The notes below the pieces were generated by a model that saw only the letters and a program-made list of their open reading frames with translations, made no database searches and was not told the origin of the DNA. Positions 35,393 through 49,200 of a DNA stretch of 64,000 nt are shown here, piece after piece. Position 1 is the first letter of the stretch. Every line of letters begins with the position of its first letter. Both the position numbers and the translations under genes were made by a program. The DNA comes from Antedon mediterranea. Its lineage: Eukaryota; Echinodermata; Crinoidea; Comatulida; Antedonidae. The stretch lies in contig NC_092670.1 of assembly GCF_964355755.1 (NCBI RefSeq), positions 18,227,201 through 18,291,200 of the forward strand, written 5' to 3'.

Positions 35393-36490
35393 TAACTGTT
35401 CTGCATCAGGGACTAAATAAAAAAATGGTGACTTATGTGGTAAAATATTTCAAACCTGAAGTTGACAAAGTTGTGCCAGTATTTAAATCTTATAAGTTAC
35501 AATATTATAGCATGAAGTTTGTACCTTGCCGGGAAAATGTGTAGATACAGTATATTGACTGATAAAGAAAGATACTGCCGGCAGTGTTTGTGTCAGTACC
35601 AGTCTGTACAGGATAGTGTAGTATTAATCATAATATCTAATATTAGTATCGCATTATCTTGATTTGAAACAGATTATTTTGATTGACTATAATTCTAATT
35701 TGTAAAAGTACTATAAAGCTATTGTATCACTGTCGTCTGGCCTCTTTACAACGAAGCTCTTCTTGAACCAAAATAATTACAGAATGTAAAATAAATGATT
35801 GTTGAGGCTTGGTGTAAAACTGTAAGAATTTAGTTAAAATTAACTTGCCAGAATAGAATGAAGGAATATATAATTAATCAATCAATTTCTTTTATATCGG
35901 AAATATTTCATCCATATCAACAAACGCACAAACAGAAAGAGAAAAAAAGAAAGCTATAGGAATTCTCCATACATATTATATGAATGTGTGGTGTTTCATA
36001 AGTTTGCTAAGTGATATTAATAATCATAACAATAGCATACAAAAGTATTATATAAATGAACTGGTTTTTCTATAAGTTCATATTCCCTATTTTGTTAAGA
36101 TAGTACCCTAGAATTTTTCTGTTAAAAAGTTCAAACTTATTAAACTACCAGTTTATGTTATTATACTGTATTTAATGGACTGTAACTAATGTATCAACTG
36201 AAATATATAGTGTAGATTATAATCATTATGTATCTGCTCACTTATAATATATAGACTTCTTCTATTCATTTCATAATTGCATGACGGCTAATTGTACAAG
36301 ATATGTAAAGTCTGCGAATTTATATTATCCTCCTCATAAAGTTATACACTGTTGTTAAATCTTTTGTGCATTCTTATGATTGGAACTTTTTTCAAACAGG
36401 GTTAATAACTTTAGATCAAAAATAACTTTTTGTTGGAGGGCCAGATCCAGAATGTTGGGATAGCCTATCTTAGTGTAGAAGGCCATTTAA

Positions 36491-36649
36491 AGCTCTGTCT
36501 ACACTATCAAACTTTATGTTACAATAAACAAAATGTGCTCATATATAAACATATGATGTCATATCATTACCATATTTGGACATATCACTACCATATTTGA
36601 GGACATCTTACTTTTCTGTCACGTAAAGTTTGATAGTGTAGACAGAGCT
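36491..36649. mobile_element. MITE, AGCTCTGTCTACACT family
   Basis: The ends are AGCTCTGTCTACACTATCAA and its exact inverted partner. TTAA lies on both sides (36487-36490 and 36650-36653), so the duplication here is TAA/TTAA. Interior ATGATGTCATATCATTACCA is shared with other copies. Confidence 0.9.
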
Positions 36650-37121
36650 TTAAATTGGAAAGCTAACTCAGCCTTTCTCTGGATTTACAGGGGTTTTGAA
36701 TCATTACAAAAATTTAAACCAAAGATCCGAAAATATGAAATAGATGTTTTGAATTGAAATTATGTAAGTAAAAGGGTCAGTTTAATCTATCACTTTAGGG
36801 GATTGACCTCGGCCCCTACAAAAAAATGAAAAAGATGTGTTCAAATCTAGGGTGTTTTATAAACACAGCCTTAGTCCTAACCCCTCTCAATAATCAGTGT
36901 ACAGTTCATAAATTTAAATCTGTTTACGTTTCCAAGTATGACACCACCACAACAGAAACACCTGTAAAATAATACTAATTAAAGTCCTACCACCTCTCGT
37001 TAAAAAGTTCATTCTAGTTCAGGTAAGAACCTACTTCCTCCTCAATTGTATTTAAATATTGTTTTATGCGGCTTTTCAACAGGAAGTGCATTCAATATGA
37101 AATTTGAACTATACTATCTTA

Positions 37122-37284
37122 AGCTCTGTTTACACTATGAAACTAGTTGGCCAAAAAAAAACACTGTGATGTTCCCAAATATGGTAGTGATATGCCCAAA
37201 TATGGTAGTGGTATGAGATCATCATGTGAATATGGGTACATCACATTTTTTTGTCACATAAAGTTAGATGGTGTAGACAGAGCT
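37122..37284. mobile_element. MITE, AGCTCTGTCTACACT family
   Basis: The left end is AGCTCTGTTTACACTATGAA and the right end is GTTAGATGGTGTAGACAGAGCT. The flanks TTA and TAG are an imperfect duplication. The interior has a doubled CCAAATATGGTAGTG segment. Confidence 0.87.
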
Positions 37285-38745
37285 TAGACATTACTGTATG
37301 CATGTTGAATGTACTGTACAGTATACCGTACAACTACAAGAGTGATGTGACACTTTGTAATTGTTTTTTGTTAGTTTTTTTACTTACAGTACTTGTTTTT
37401 GTATATCTCAGAGCAAACATAATTTCTGTATATTTTAAATGCAAATAATGACAATAAATGGAAGTAATTTTCTGATGGATGAATGTACAGTACTGTGTTT
37501 AATTAATAACAACACATTATGTAATGTTAACTGTAAATAATTAATTAATGGAATGAAGAATTATGGCATTAATATAAATGGAAAAAAAAACTATTTAAAA
37601 TTCCATTGACATTTTCAAACGAACTTAATTGCCTATGACCACAGTTGAATAACAAGTACATTATGTCTTTAATGTCAGATTGTATGTTACAAAATATCCA
37701 TATTATATGATCACTTTCAACCATAAAATTGAAATTGAAAGCCATTTAATAATTTGCGCAACCCCGCCCTAGTTTAAATACTAGGTTCTTGACCTCTACG
37801 ACCCAATAAACGCATTGTCCGTTAGTAATACCAACAGGGAATTAAAAATTAAAATAAAACATGTTTATTATTTGATAATTATATTGTTTTTGTCCAATTT
37901 CAACAACAAACTACAGGCTTATCCTGTAACACTCATCAAATTTCTTTTAATTGTCTCTCTTTAAAAGTTTAATTCATTATTCTTATCTGTAGAAATTGGT
38001 ATCGTTTATATTCTGGTTTCTTTACTAATTATGTTATATTGTCGTTTTACAGTATGTACGGTACATATTTTCAAATTTGCAATAATTTTACAGAAACATT
38101 TGCATTTGAGGTTTAAATTTTAATATTAAATAAACAAAAAAGCAGAACAGAATAACAAGGGAATATATATTTGGATAAAGTGTAAAATCATTGTATTGAT
38201 CATTTGAGAATGAAATGAATAAACTAGTGGTTAACGCCACAAAAGAGAGAAAAAAAAAGGACAGACTGACAAACTAACAAAATATCAAGTAGAACAGTAG
38301 AATAAAATCATCTTTTATTTCAAATAAAAAAAACATATAAGAATGTAAGAAACATTCCAGGTCACAGCTTGGAGGACCACACATATGCAGGGCAATCAAA
38401 GACAGCACATTAAATACAATACAATAAAGTAAAGGACCCACATTAAATATTATGTAGAACATGAAAATACACTACATACAAGTTTGAAGAAGAAAAAATA
38501 AAATGTTCTCAACATTTGTTTTTTAATTATTATCCAAGAATGTTTGAGATTTTCCAAAAACAAAAGACAAAATCCGGGAGGTCTTGCACAAAGTTTATGG
38601 ATGTACCACAGTATTTTAGGTTGACATTAAAGTGAATGTACTTTTCATAATATCTGTTACAGTGTTTTTATTTTCTAAACTAACATTCTTTATAATAGCA
38701 TGAGAATAGATTGCAAAAATAATGTATAGGAAACATGTTTGCTAA

Positions 38746-38897
38746 AGCTTGGTTCCCACTAGGATTCAAGCATAACACAAGCGAGTTGACCAATCACAAG
38801 CAAAAATGTTGATAAATCATCGCTTGTGATTGGTGTGATTGGTGAAATTGCTTACGTCACGCATAAGTTGTTGCGTTAGTCCTAGTGGGAACCAACT
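38746..38897. mobile_element. MITE, TTGGTTCCCACTAGGA family
   Basis: Ends are AGCTTGGTTCCCACTAGGAT and ATCC-type inverse TCCTAGTGGGAACCAACT. TAA flanks both sides (38743-38745 and 38898-38900). A second hairpin inside pairs CAATCACAAGC with GCTTGTGATTG. No open frame. Confidence 0.88.
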
Positions 38898-38900
38898 TAA

Positions 38901-40948
38901 GTTGCATAGCCAAGCTACACACAACAATGTGTCCTGTTTACTTATGTTACGTTACGTTTACTATGCATAATTAATATGCTATAGCAACACAATATAACAT
39001 TTCGTTTCTTACTCCAAATTCATATTGAATACATACATATTGAAGTTCAAATTTGTCTATGTACTTTCATTAAAAAAACTGATACTAGTTTGTTTTTCAT
39101 ATTGATATAAAAAAGCATACAGTATTATTAGACAAAAACAACAGTACTATTTTATTTATTCTGTCACTTTCAGTCATTTTGAATCAACTTCCTCTGATAC
39201 CAATACACTCATACAAATAAAAGACAATGCATTAAAAACATTTATGCTTATAAATTGGTTTCATATTAGTTAGAGAGTCTTCTTATTTGATGGTGTCAAT
39301 TTTACATTAACAAACACACAGTTAACAGGGGAGTTTCCAGGTTGGTAGGGTAGGGTGGAGTGGGTATAGTGCTAGGAGTACACGCTCCTGCCCCACCCTT
39401 TTGACTTACAGATAAAATCAAATTATGAACTACTACTACTACTACTTGACAGATTAAATAATATCATATGTTAAAGCGCTCCATTTAAAAAATCATGCAT
39501 TGTTAATAGATTGTTAATTCAGAAAATTTACAAGCAAATAATATATTGCTTTTACCACAAAGTTTGAAAACCCTACACCATAATGGAATAGTCTGGCAAT
39601 GTCAAGTTTGTCATCAGTAAAAAAGCAAAGCAGTTCATTCAGTAGGCAACCAGTGCATATGACGCATTATAACAACGTCAAATTCTAAGCCGTTTCTAAC
39701 ATGGGAATATTGTATTAGACCAACTGTTGATACTAACGATGTTAAATTGCTGTAAATATGCTGAATAAATTAGTTTAACTTGAGCAACTGTGGTATTTCA
39801 ACTATTTGCAAGGAATAATTATTATTGAACTGGTAAATATACTTTTGTATAATAAGGTTTAAAATACTGTACTGTAGGATGGCATTAAGAAATAGAGATA
39901 CTGTAGGATATGATCTTATTGATTTTAAAGGATGTATAAGTTTATAATAATTGTCATACTGTACACTGTACAGTCACCCCACCCACACATATTAGAGTAA
40001 TTAACATTTTTTTTAATGTATTAATTTTCAAATTATTAATTTGTTATACCCAAATAAAGTAGAAATAGTAGAATATGTAATATTTTAATTGAGTAATAAA
40101 ATATTTTTACTTAAAAAATCTGTAATATTTTTATTTGGTATTAAAACAACTATACTATTTATCCAAGTTTACACACTGTAGTAAACAACTTTCAATTTGA
40201 AAGACTGATGATAATCAAATGTTTGTGAAACAAGTGGTAATTAAAAATCTAAATTATGATTAATTACAAATTTATTATCTTAATTAAATAATGACATTTC
40301 TTCGTAAGAACATAAACAATAGATCACGCTATTACAGAAAATCCTGAACATTGATAGGGTATGGTAATTGTTATTGTAGTTGCTGGCTACCCCACCCATT
40401 TATTCCTCAATCTTACAAGTTTCAATGTAAAGTGCTTTATTGGTTACACCATAGAGATATTATAGTTACACCCATTGTATACATAATTCACTATTGTACA
40501 TTAAGGAGAAAAAACAACGCCCTGTATACATACACTGCAGTACTGTATATATAATAATACCTTAATAATAATAGTTTCATGACACTGACCTGACAGCCTG
40601 TCATGCCCTAAAAATTACAAATGTAATTATTGTATTTCTATAAAAAATAATTGACTAATTGCCTACAATGTCAAACGCCAAATTTTCACAGAATCTATAT
40701 TAAATATGTATTTTATACTGGTAGTAGTACCTAGTACTGTTCATGGCCGTATTTAATGCTTTTAAAATTTTTGAAATTGTGTACAACAATGTCTACAAAT
40801 ACAGGTTAGGGACCCTCAGAAAGTCAACCCCGACCCCTCATTTGGGAAATACAGTACTCACTGATACTTACGGTACTGAAGAAATATCTCTTTTAAACAT
40901 ACGGCCAACCCTACTCAAGAGTCTCAATGTGTCCCCATTATAGGAGTT
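38901..40948. other. Intergenic DNA, no gene seen
   Basis: No exon or RNA gene is supported. The last bases (CAATGTGTCCCCATTATAGGAG, about 40924-40945) resemble the right end of the CAGTAGAACC MITE family found at 52884 and 53884, and may be a fragment cut by the element that starts at 40949. Confidence 0.4.
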
Positions 40949-41552
40949 GTCAGAGGCGGATCCAGCATATAGATTATGGGGGGTTAGGACTAAATATTTA
41001 ATAAATAATAAAAGCAATTCGTTGGGTTGCAGAAAAATAAAAATAGTCATTATTTTATTTTAAAATGACATGGCTGTTAAATTTTACCCACTGGGTATCC
41101 ATGTAAAAAAAAAAAAAAATTTCTACTGTTAAATACTTATTTTTGGGGTAAAACATCATTTTTTGGTCAAAAATGATTGCTAATTTTTAACCAAAAAAAT
41201 GATTTTTTATCCCCAAAAAAGTAGTTAACAGTAGAAATTTAATAATTTACTGTATACCCAGTGGGTCGTACACTACATTATTCAATCACTTTTATGTTGG
41301 TTCGGTGGGGTTTGCTATGGTTTTTTGGAGGTTTGTGGGGTTTAGCAATCCAAATTACCAAAAAATGATGTTTTACCCCAAAAATAAATTGTTAACAGTA
41401 GAAATTAAATTTTTTTTTACATTGATATACCAAGTGGGTTGTACACTACATGATTCAATCACTTTTATGTTGGTTCGGTGGGGTTTGCTATGTTTTTTGG
41501 GGGTTTGCGGTATTTAGCAATACCCATTTATCCAGCCTAAATCCGCTCCTGA
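40949..41552. mobile_element. hAT-like non-autonomous element with internal repeats
   Basis: The ends CAGAGGCGGATCCAG (40950) and, inverted, CAGGAGCGGATTTAG are similar, a pattern common in hAT-type MITEs. Inside are a foldback (ACTGGGTAT to ATACCCAGT, about 41088-41267, with TTTCTACTGTTAA and TTAACAGTAGAAA arms) and a direct repeat (TTCAATCACTTTTATGTTGG at about 41281 and 41454). An 8-bp target duplication is not clear. Confidence 0.55.
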
Positions 41553-43138
41553 TTGTTGACAAACAGTATCATTCATGGCACTGACAGTCTTTCACGCTCT
41601 GACTGACAAATTCTACACACAGTACTTTACATTCTATCAAGGAAGTCATTTTAACCAGCCAAAACTTTTCAAGAAAGTTACTAGAATTGAAGGATGTAGC
41701 ATAACATCTGGTTTCTTTGAATGTGGTTTTCATTTCTTCTTGTTGGTATGCTTCCTCTGTGGTCTTGTTGGAAGTTGAAAATAGAATTATTAAATTATAG
41801 AGTTGGATAAGTGGTCGCCAACCAAATCGATGCTAATTAACCATTCTCATGCAACAACTATTAATTACCTTTCTGCTATTTCCGGTTTCAATTTCTGTGT
41901 ATTGTTTAATGCAAGTGAATCTGGAATTTTAATTTAATAATTAAAATGTTTAATTAGATAAATATTTTCAAAGTTATTAAAATGTGTAGATGTTTGATTT
42001 CAGTACAGAAGGTTAATTTAATAAAATTGTTTTAACTGTTTTTTTCTCTCTTGTATTTTAATGTTTTTCCTTAAATTCTCTAGTTCTTTTATGATCATTT
42101 CATTATAAATTTGTTTTGGTTAAAGGCACATATAGCACATGCTCTTAGCCATAGGGATGTACAGTACAGTAGTTTCCTTTTGTCTCTGCCAACCACTTAC
42201 TTTTTTGTATGTTTTTTTTGGCAAGAAATAAAATTAGAATAATTTAGAATAAGTGTGCTATGATAAAATAAGTCCCACACTATATCCCTTGTTTTTGATA
42301 ATTTACAGTAGTATTAATTAATAATTTCAATATTAATTAGCACTTTTGTCATTAACATTGAGATGTGGTAGATTCAGGGGCATTCTTCTATCACATACCT
42401 GTACAAATGTGTTTATTTCAATGACGTTGTTTGTTGATACACTGTATAGTTTGTGTAATCCTATTAGGAAATAAACGAAGGCCATGGTCGCGGCTTACGC
42501 ATTCATAACTTCTTTCTTCACAAATCTAACCAACTAATTTGCATAATGTTACCACATAATATGATAGAGATATGACTATCTGTTTGTGGCGTATTAAAGT
42601 GGATGTTGTAGAAATTATTTATAATCATGATTTCATAATTAAATGCAATTTAATAATTGTAATCTATGAAAATAATTGTTGACTAATTTGTTACAATGCC
42701 AAACACCCACTTTTTAAGGAAGAAATCAGATTCTGAATGACAATACCGGTAATGAAATATTTTATATCGGTAGTGTACAGTAATTTAATTGCATACTGAA
42801 CTGTGCTACTGTGACACAGCTAGGTCTATTTATGCTATTATTGTACATTTCTGACAAACTTGAAATGATAAATACAGCAGTGTGTAATAAGTATTCTTCA
42901 TTTGATCATAAGTAAAAAAATATTTTGTTTTATAAGAACTAGGATTTAGTTTTAGCCTTGGCCCACTCTGAATTGAACAATATTTAGTGGTGGTTCCTCA
43001 CAAGGACAAACAGTAGGAAGGCATAATTACTATAAATCCTTTATCAACTCATATCAACTGTGTATTCAATGTCATTTTAATATTTGATTAATATAATTTT
43101 TCAATCAGTTAATTTCTGTTTTATTTTTAAATATTTAG
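41553..43138. other. Intergenic DNA upstream of TMEM198
   Basis: No gene or transposon is supported. A pyrimidine-poor acceptor-like sequence, ATATTTAG, ends at 43138 and may begin the TMEM198 exon with 5' UTR, which would place the promoter further upstream. Confidence 0.4.
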
Positions 43139-43226
43139 AAGTTGAATTAGGATGAAAAGATGATCTTGTGAGAAATCAAACGTAAAATTTGGAACAAGTT
43201 TTAGAAAACGTAACGCAATAACAATA

Positions 43227-46200
43227 ATGGAGGCACCGGTCTACACGCAGGCACCAGTCTACACAAGGGCACCGGTCTACACAAGGGCTCCAGCATTTCC
43301 AGTTGCTACAACAAATTTACCGGTAACAATCGTCATGGAGAAGTTACCAACGACCACGCCGGATTTATCGCTGATTGACCAATGCGAGACAATCCATTAT
43401 TCATTTGACATTCCTATGTGCATTATCTGCTGCTTGTTGCTAATCTTTGGAATCATATTTAGTTTTTTTGGTAAGTACTAATTTAGCAATAGCATGTTTG
43501 ATTCGGGTAACTTTAGGGGCAGATCCTGAGGGTTCTGCTTGGGGTGTGTGCTCCCCTTTTTGATAGCTCAAGTCTATTTCGTGCCTAGCTTACCTGGATA
43601 AACCGATAAATTCCATATTCTACTTGAAGAGTAGAAAATTCATTGAACACCCCCAACCATAATGGTACAGTCCACAAACTATGAACTACTTTTTGACATC
43701 AATATTTGACACAATAATGTTAGAGTGGCCTCTGGATCCACCTCTGTATTATACAGTACTGTACATACTTAAGTGAGGATATACTGTGTGTTGTACTGTA
43801 CATACACACCAGCGATTTGAAGGTGGTGGATTCAACCAGGGAAGAGTGAAATCACGCTTCCCTGGATTCAACCAACTGAAAATAAGTTTGTCTCAGAAGG
43901 ATGTACCGAGTATTCTACAATTTGTACATTAGACTAGAGTTGGGCAAAATAAGTGTACTGTATGTGTATGTTTAATCGATCATGACCATGACCTTCCTTT
44001 AACCCCCTCCCCAAATCTACTGTAATACGCCTCTGTAAATGTGTCTGCTACAGTAACATTCTTCAAGTAAATTGCTGTTATGAATCATCGTTAGACATTA
44101 GATAACGTGACAACTTTTAAACTGCAAATCAGATTATAAATGATTGGTTCATAATTTGTTTAATGTGATTTGTTAGAAAGCCAGATAAACATACAGTAGA
44201 AACCTTGTCTGAAAAATAACGTGGCTGCACATTAATATCATTGGCAACAAAGAGAGGATTTACAAACATTTTTGATAGATATTACAAGATGGGTCAGTCC
44301 TTCACTCATAATGAGCATTACTTTACTTTTAGACAATTTCGTTAAAATGTATACTTATTATTAACATTATTGTGCAGGCTAGTCATTTGCACTCTACATT
44401 TTTAATATTCAACATTTATTTAGAAACAGTTCAAGAAATAAAAACAAGCATACATTTACAATAAGTTAAATGGTAACAATAAATAAGAAATGTTTCTGGG
44501 ATCGGAAAAAGAAGTAATTTAAAAAGACTTGTCAAACAAAAAAACACATTGCCTACAGTATAATACAGTGGATTTTTTCAATTGTTGAAAATACATTTTT
44601 ACAGACTGCATACATCTTTGTTGGAACTGGTTACTGTACAATATATTTACAATATTTTTGCTTTTTCATTGCCATCAACAGACAGTGGATATGCTTATAG
44701 TTTGTATAGAGGTTTGTTCATCTTTAAAGATGCTATTTACATTGTACAAAGCAGCTGATATATTATATTGAGCTCCTGCTGTGTTACTACAGGGTTCTCT
44801 CTGTATAGGAAGAGATAGTGCCTATGTAAAAAAAATTCATTTATTTATTTGTTTGATCAAAAAACTACAAAAAAAAACAGGTCAAGGGTCAAAGCAATCT
44901 GCACAGTAAGCCTGGAATCCTTAAATATTTTTCCAAGTGAAAATATAAGGCTAATGATAGGTTTTATTTATATTCTTTAAATTTTTTAACATTGCCAAGT
45001 CAGCACTATGTACTTATTATACTGTATGGAAGAAGTGTTACTTTTAATTTAAGAAAAAAACAAAACAACATTCTGTGTAGTAATTTAATTAAATTGACAA
45101 CAAACACTTCTCTACAACATTTACAGATCTAAGTTAATAATATAAAAAAAAACACCACATAATTCAACTGCTACAGTGAGTACTGTACTGTAGGTCCGGT
45201 AGAACCATGTCAATAGGGAGGTTTCGCAACCTTACGAATACGGTAACGAAAACGGATACGTTATCGTATTCGTAAGATTGCGAAACCTCTATTGTTTAGG
45301 TCCTGGGACCACTATTCCAGATCTGCCAGATACTGTAGGCCTATGGATATTTCTTTCTTTGTCGTCAACTAAATCTGATTAACATAGAACAACGATACAG
45401 TAAAGTACAAAGAACAAGCTAGCTAGCTAACAGACTAATTGCATACATTGATTGTTAAACAAGATCAAGTTTCTACAAAGTGTGAGAACTATTCAGCCTT
45501 CAGCAGGCAGTAGACAGTGTCAACAAATCAAACAAATTTATGTTCGCTTCAACAACTCGCTTATAGGCAATTGAATATGATAGCCAACACAGAGGGGAAG
45601 ATATACCTGGCTGACAAGGAGACACATTGATGAAATGATGTACGTGTCGTGTTGATTAAAGCGGTAATGACGTTGATAATACCACCGCACGTGCGGTTAA
45701 TCATTTTAGCTGCTAATTATTTATGATAGATTGTATGTCTTATTACCGAGAAGTTTAACAAATTTTAAATCAAAGAAATCGTATGCTTTTCCTAAAAAAC
45801 AAAATGAAATCCAAGCATATAGCCAGAGGTACTGTAGTTACTGACTTAAATTATAGTCTGATGGTTGAGGATTTGAACAAACCACCTTTTTCATAAAGTG
45901 GCCTTTACAAAATATAGACCTGCATTGGAAGTAATGGTAAATAATTACAGTAGGTCTAGCCCTATAATAATTAATAACTCATTATAATTTTTCCCCTTTT
46001 GTGGAAAAAAGGACCTAGCAATTAATAATCCTGTGGTACAGGTTTCAAATCGGTGCTTGTTAGGATTCCAAATGATCTGAGAATAATACGTGAGTGTCCT
46101 TGTTGATTTGTTCAATGTCATGTTTCATTGATTTTCAAGTCAATTGCTCATCAATGCTAAATACCATTACAAATTAACTCACATTATCATAATAACTTAA

Positions 46201-49200
46201 TCATTTTGTTTTGAATGTCTATTATCGTATTAGCATTGTTTAAACAATGGCAAATATATTATATGAAGACATCATTTTCACAATTCAAATGAGATTTCCT
46301 AGTGTATGGCATACCATGAATGTCCAAGACTTGTACTAGATAAACATTTTGGCACACATTGCGTGTCATACGTATACTGTACTTGAGATAGAATCTAGTT
46401 CCGAACAAAATCAAAGGAATATAGTACTAACAATATAAAAAAGAAATTTGGGAAAATCTACTACATGGAAGTACAGTAGTATAAAAGGAAGACCAGCCTT
46501 GTCTAAGTATGACATTTTAAATGGTACATTATAATACTATAGTATCATAATTGAGATCTTAACTTTTACTTCAGATGTTGATATTGCAATCTTTTTAACG
46601 GACATAGTTAACAAAAATATATTCTCTTGACATTCTACGGAACATAAAAGTGATTTAAAACACCTGAACATAATAGTTTACACGGAAAGAACCACCGGAT
46701 GCTAACGTTATCAAGACTATTTGTGTCGTGGATAATCCATGTATCCGCCATAATTCGTCGTATAAAACACCTTTGAAACTGTTCATAATTGCTTTCCCAT
46801 GCTAACCATGTTCTGTGGGAATGCTGTTTGTTTCTTATATTCTATTTTACTTTCTAAATTCTATTCTTAGTTAGACTGAATGAATGCTACAGTATCTGCT
46901 ATGAGTATGAAGATCCAATGAAAGTATACAGTAGAACAACAAATCGATTACCTACATGTACCGACGTAGAACTAGGCCAAAAAACATAGAGTTATTAAGG
47001 TTTATTACCACCAGAGAAAGAATGATAGCTGTGATTTAAAAGACATTATTTATACAGTACACTCACTCACGTTTATTTACCCTTACAGTAGAAAATTAAA
47101 ATAAATTTCCTAAGATGTATTAAGTGGGCCCAAATTATTTTTCACTATACAAAATGGTATGTAATTTATGTTGTGAAAAACTTTCCAACTTTTATATTAA
47201 GTATGAAAAAAACAGAAAAATGTCAAAACCACAAACTCCTTTTTTTCTGAACAAGAGGAAACTAAATTTTAGGAGGAATTTCTAAAAGAAACTCTATATT
47301 TCCCTAAAGCAAGTAACTGCATAATAATTTTATCACCAGGGACCAACATAGTTGCTAAATATATAATTCTATTTTAACTCTATAAATAGTAGTTTTCCTA
47401 TGGTGGTAGGTATTTTGCTAGCAAAACAATAATTGGAAAATATGGGTATGAGATTGTTAACGATATGACTCATATTGAGGTTACCTCCAGTAGAGTTTTG
47501 TATGATTAAAATTGTTAGCGTTTGTCTACATTATGTCAACCCCATGCCTTTGGGTCAATTAATCAATGTGGTATTTCCTGAAAAATGATTTGATGTTGTA
47601 GTGTACAAGGAAATCCCAATGCTAAAATGACATTGATTGACACTCATACTGTATACGGTACCCTATATTCTCTGGTATAATCCCACCCTCTAGAGCATGA
47701 AATTGGGCCGACTTTGTCGGGTGGGACTATACCCGAGAAAACTCATCTGAACTGGCTAGAGAGGTCTACAGTACATCCAGATCAAACGTTAATAGTAGTA
47801 CTATACCTGGGGATATGCCTGTTTGTGAAAGTAGGGAGGTGGGATTATACCCGAAGTGGGACTATACCCGTGGACTATAATTACTGTACATCTCCAGTAT
47901 GTCTCGCTGTAATTTTGAAGGAGGTTTGCACAAGGTTTGTCGAGGGTTGTGCATTTTAGCAATACCCCTTCCCCTCCTATACAGGACTGGAAATTAAATA
48001 AAAGTAGTTTGGTAGCAAATGCAACCTGATTTTATTCATGAGGGGTGCGAAACAAATGGCATGACTAGATATGTGCACTACCTACTAAACAACATTGAGG
48101 TTCACCTTAAATGGTTTTATCTCATGCAAACAAATTTTAATTGAAAACATTAAAAACAAGCACTGCGTTAGATTTGAAACTTCTGAAATCGTGATTACAT
48201 TTTGAGTCAATCAAGTTTAGTTTGCTATTTCTGAAGTGACCCAGAAGGAAAAATCTATAAAACTGTAATCAGACTTGTCTGGTGTTTCTGTAGTAAGTTT
48301 TTATGATGTCATTGGGGTCATATTTGACACTTTGATTCATGGTACTCACTCTACCTGATGTATAATAAACTACTTACAATACACAGTCTTTGTTCAGTTT
48401 GGTCATTCCTGTTTGAATTAGAAAACTACATTTTCAAAAATTGAAAATAAAGATTTTTTTTTTCTTATTTTGATGCCGGATTTAAAATAGCATTTTTCAA
48501 GAAATAATAGAAATAAATATATAACAAATGTTTAATGCAATCACCATCATAACTTGACCTCCCCTTACGATAAGGTCAAATGAATGGCGCAAACATTTTA
48601 CTACCGTACTAAAACTCCCTGTAAAACTCATATTAACTTTGAATTGTTTTATTTTTGGCAGGTTATCGATGCTTCAAAGCAGTGATGTTCTTAGTAGGTT
48701 TTATGTTTGGAGCGGTCGTTGTGTTATTAATATGCGAAGAGGAGGATCTGCTTTCAACAGGTGCTAACGCAGGTATTGCAGTCGGCATTGGACTTCTATT
48801 AGGATTAATTACCATGCTGGTTCAGTATATAGGACTATTTATGACTGGATTCCAACTAGGTTTACTAATCGCAGTATCGTCTCTTATAATACTTGAACAA
48901 TTCTACCACCCGACAACGTTTTGGTTCCCGGTCGGATTAACATTCGGTTGTGGCCTTGTTTGCGCATTGCTAACGTTACAATGGCAGAAACCGCTTGTTA
49001 TATTATCAACCGCAATCACCGGCGGATGTACGGTTGTCGTTTGCTTGGATTATTTTATGGAAATGTTTATAATGGCAAAATACGTTTACGATAGACTACG
49101 TGCAAACGAGTCGATAGCTGTTTGTTGGTTTAGTTGGTTGATCTTAGCAGTGTGGCCGATTGTTGCGGTCGTTGGCATTATCGTGCAAATTCGAGTGACA

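Larger units (their letters stand above)
35395..38742. other. Intergenic DNA carrying two MITEs, no gene seen
   Basis: Apart from the MITEs at 36491-36649 and 37122-37284, I find no supported exon, RNA gene or repeat array on either strand. Short TACAGTA/TACTGTA motifs are frequent. Confidence 0.45.
43748..48661. other. Remainder of TMEM198 intron 1
   Basis: Apart from the hairpin and repeat cluster listed separately, this intron holds no supported exon, RNA gene or complete transposon. TACAGTA/TACTGTA motifs are frequent. Confidence 0.45.
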
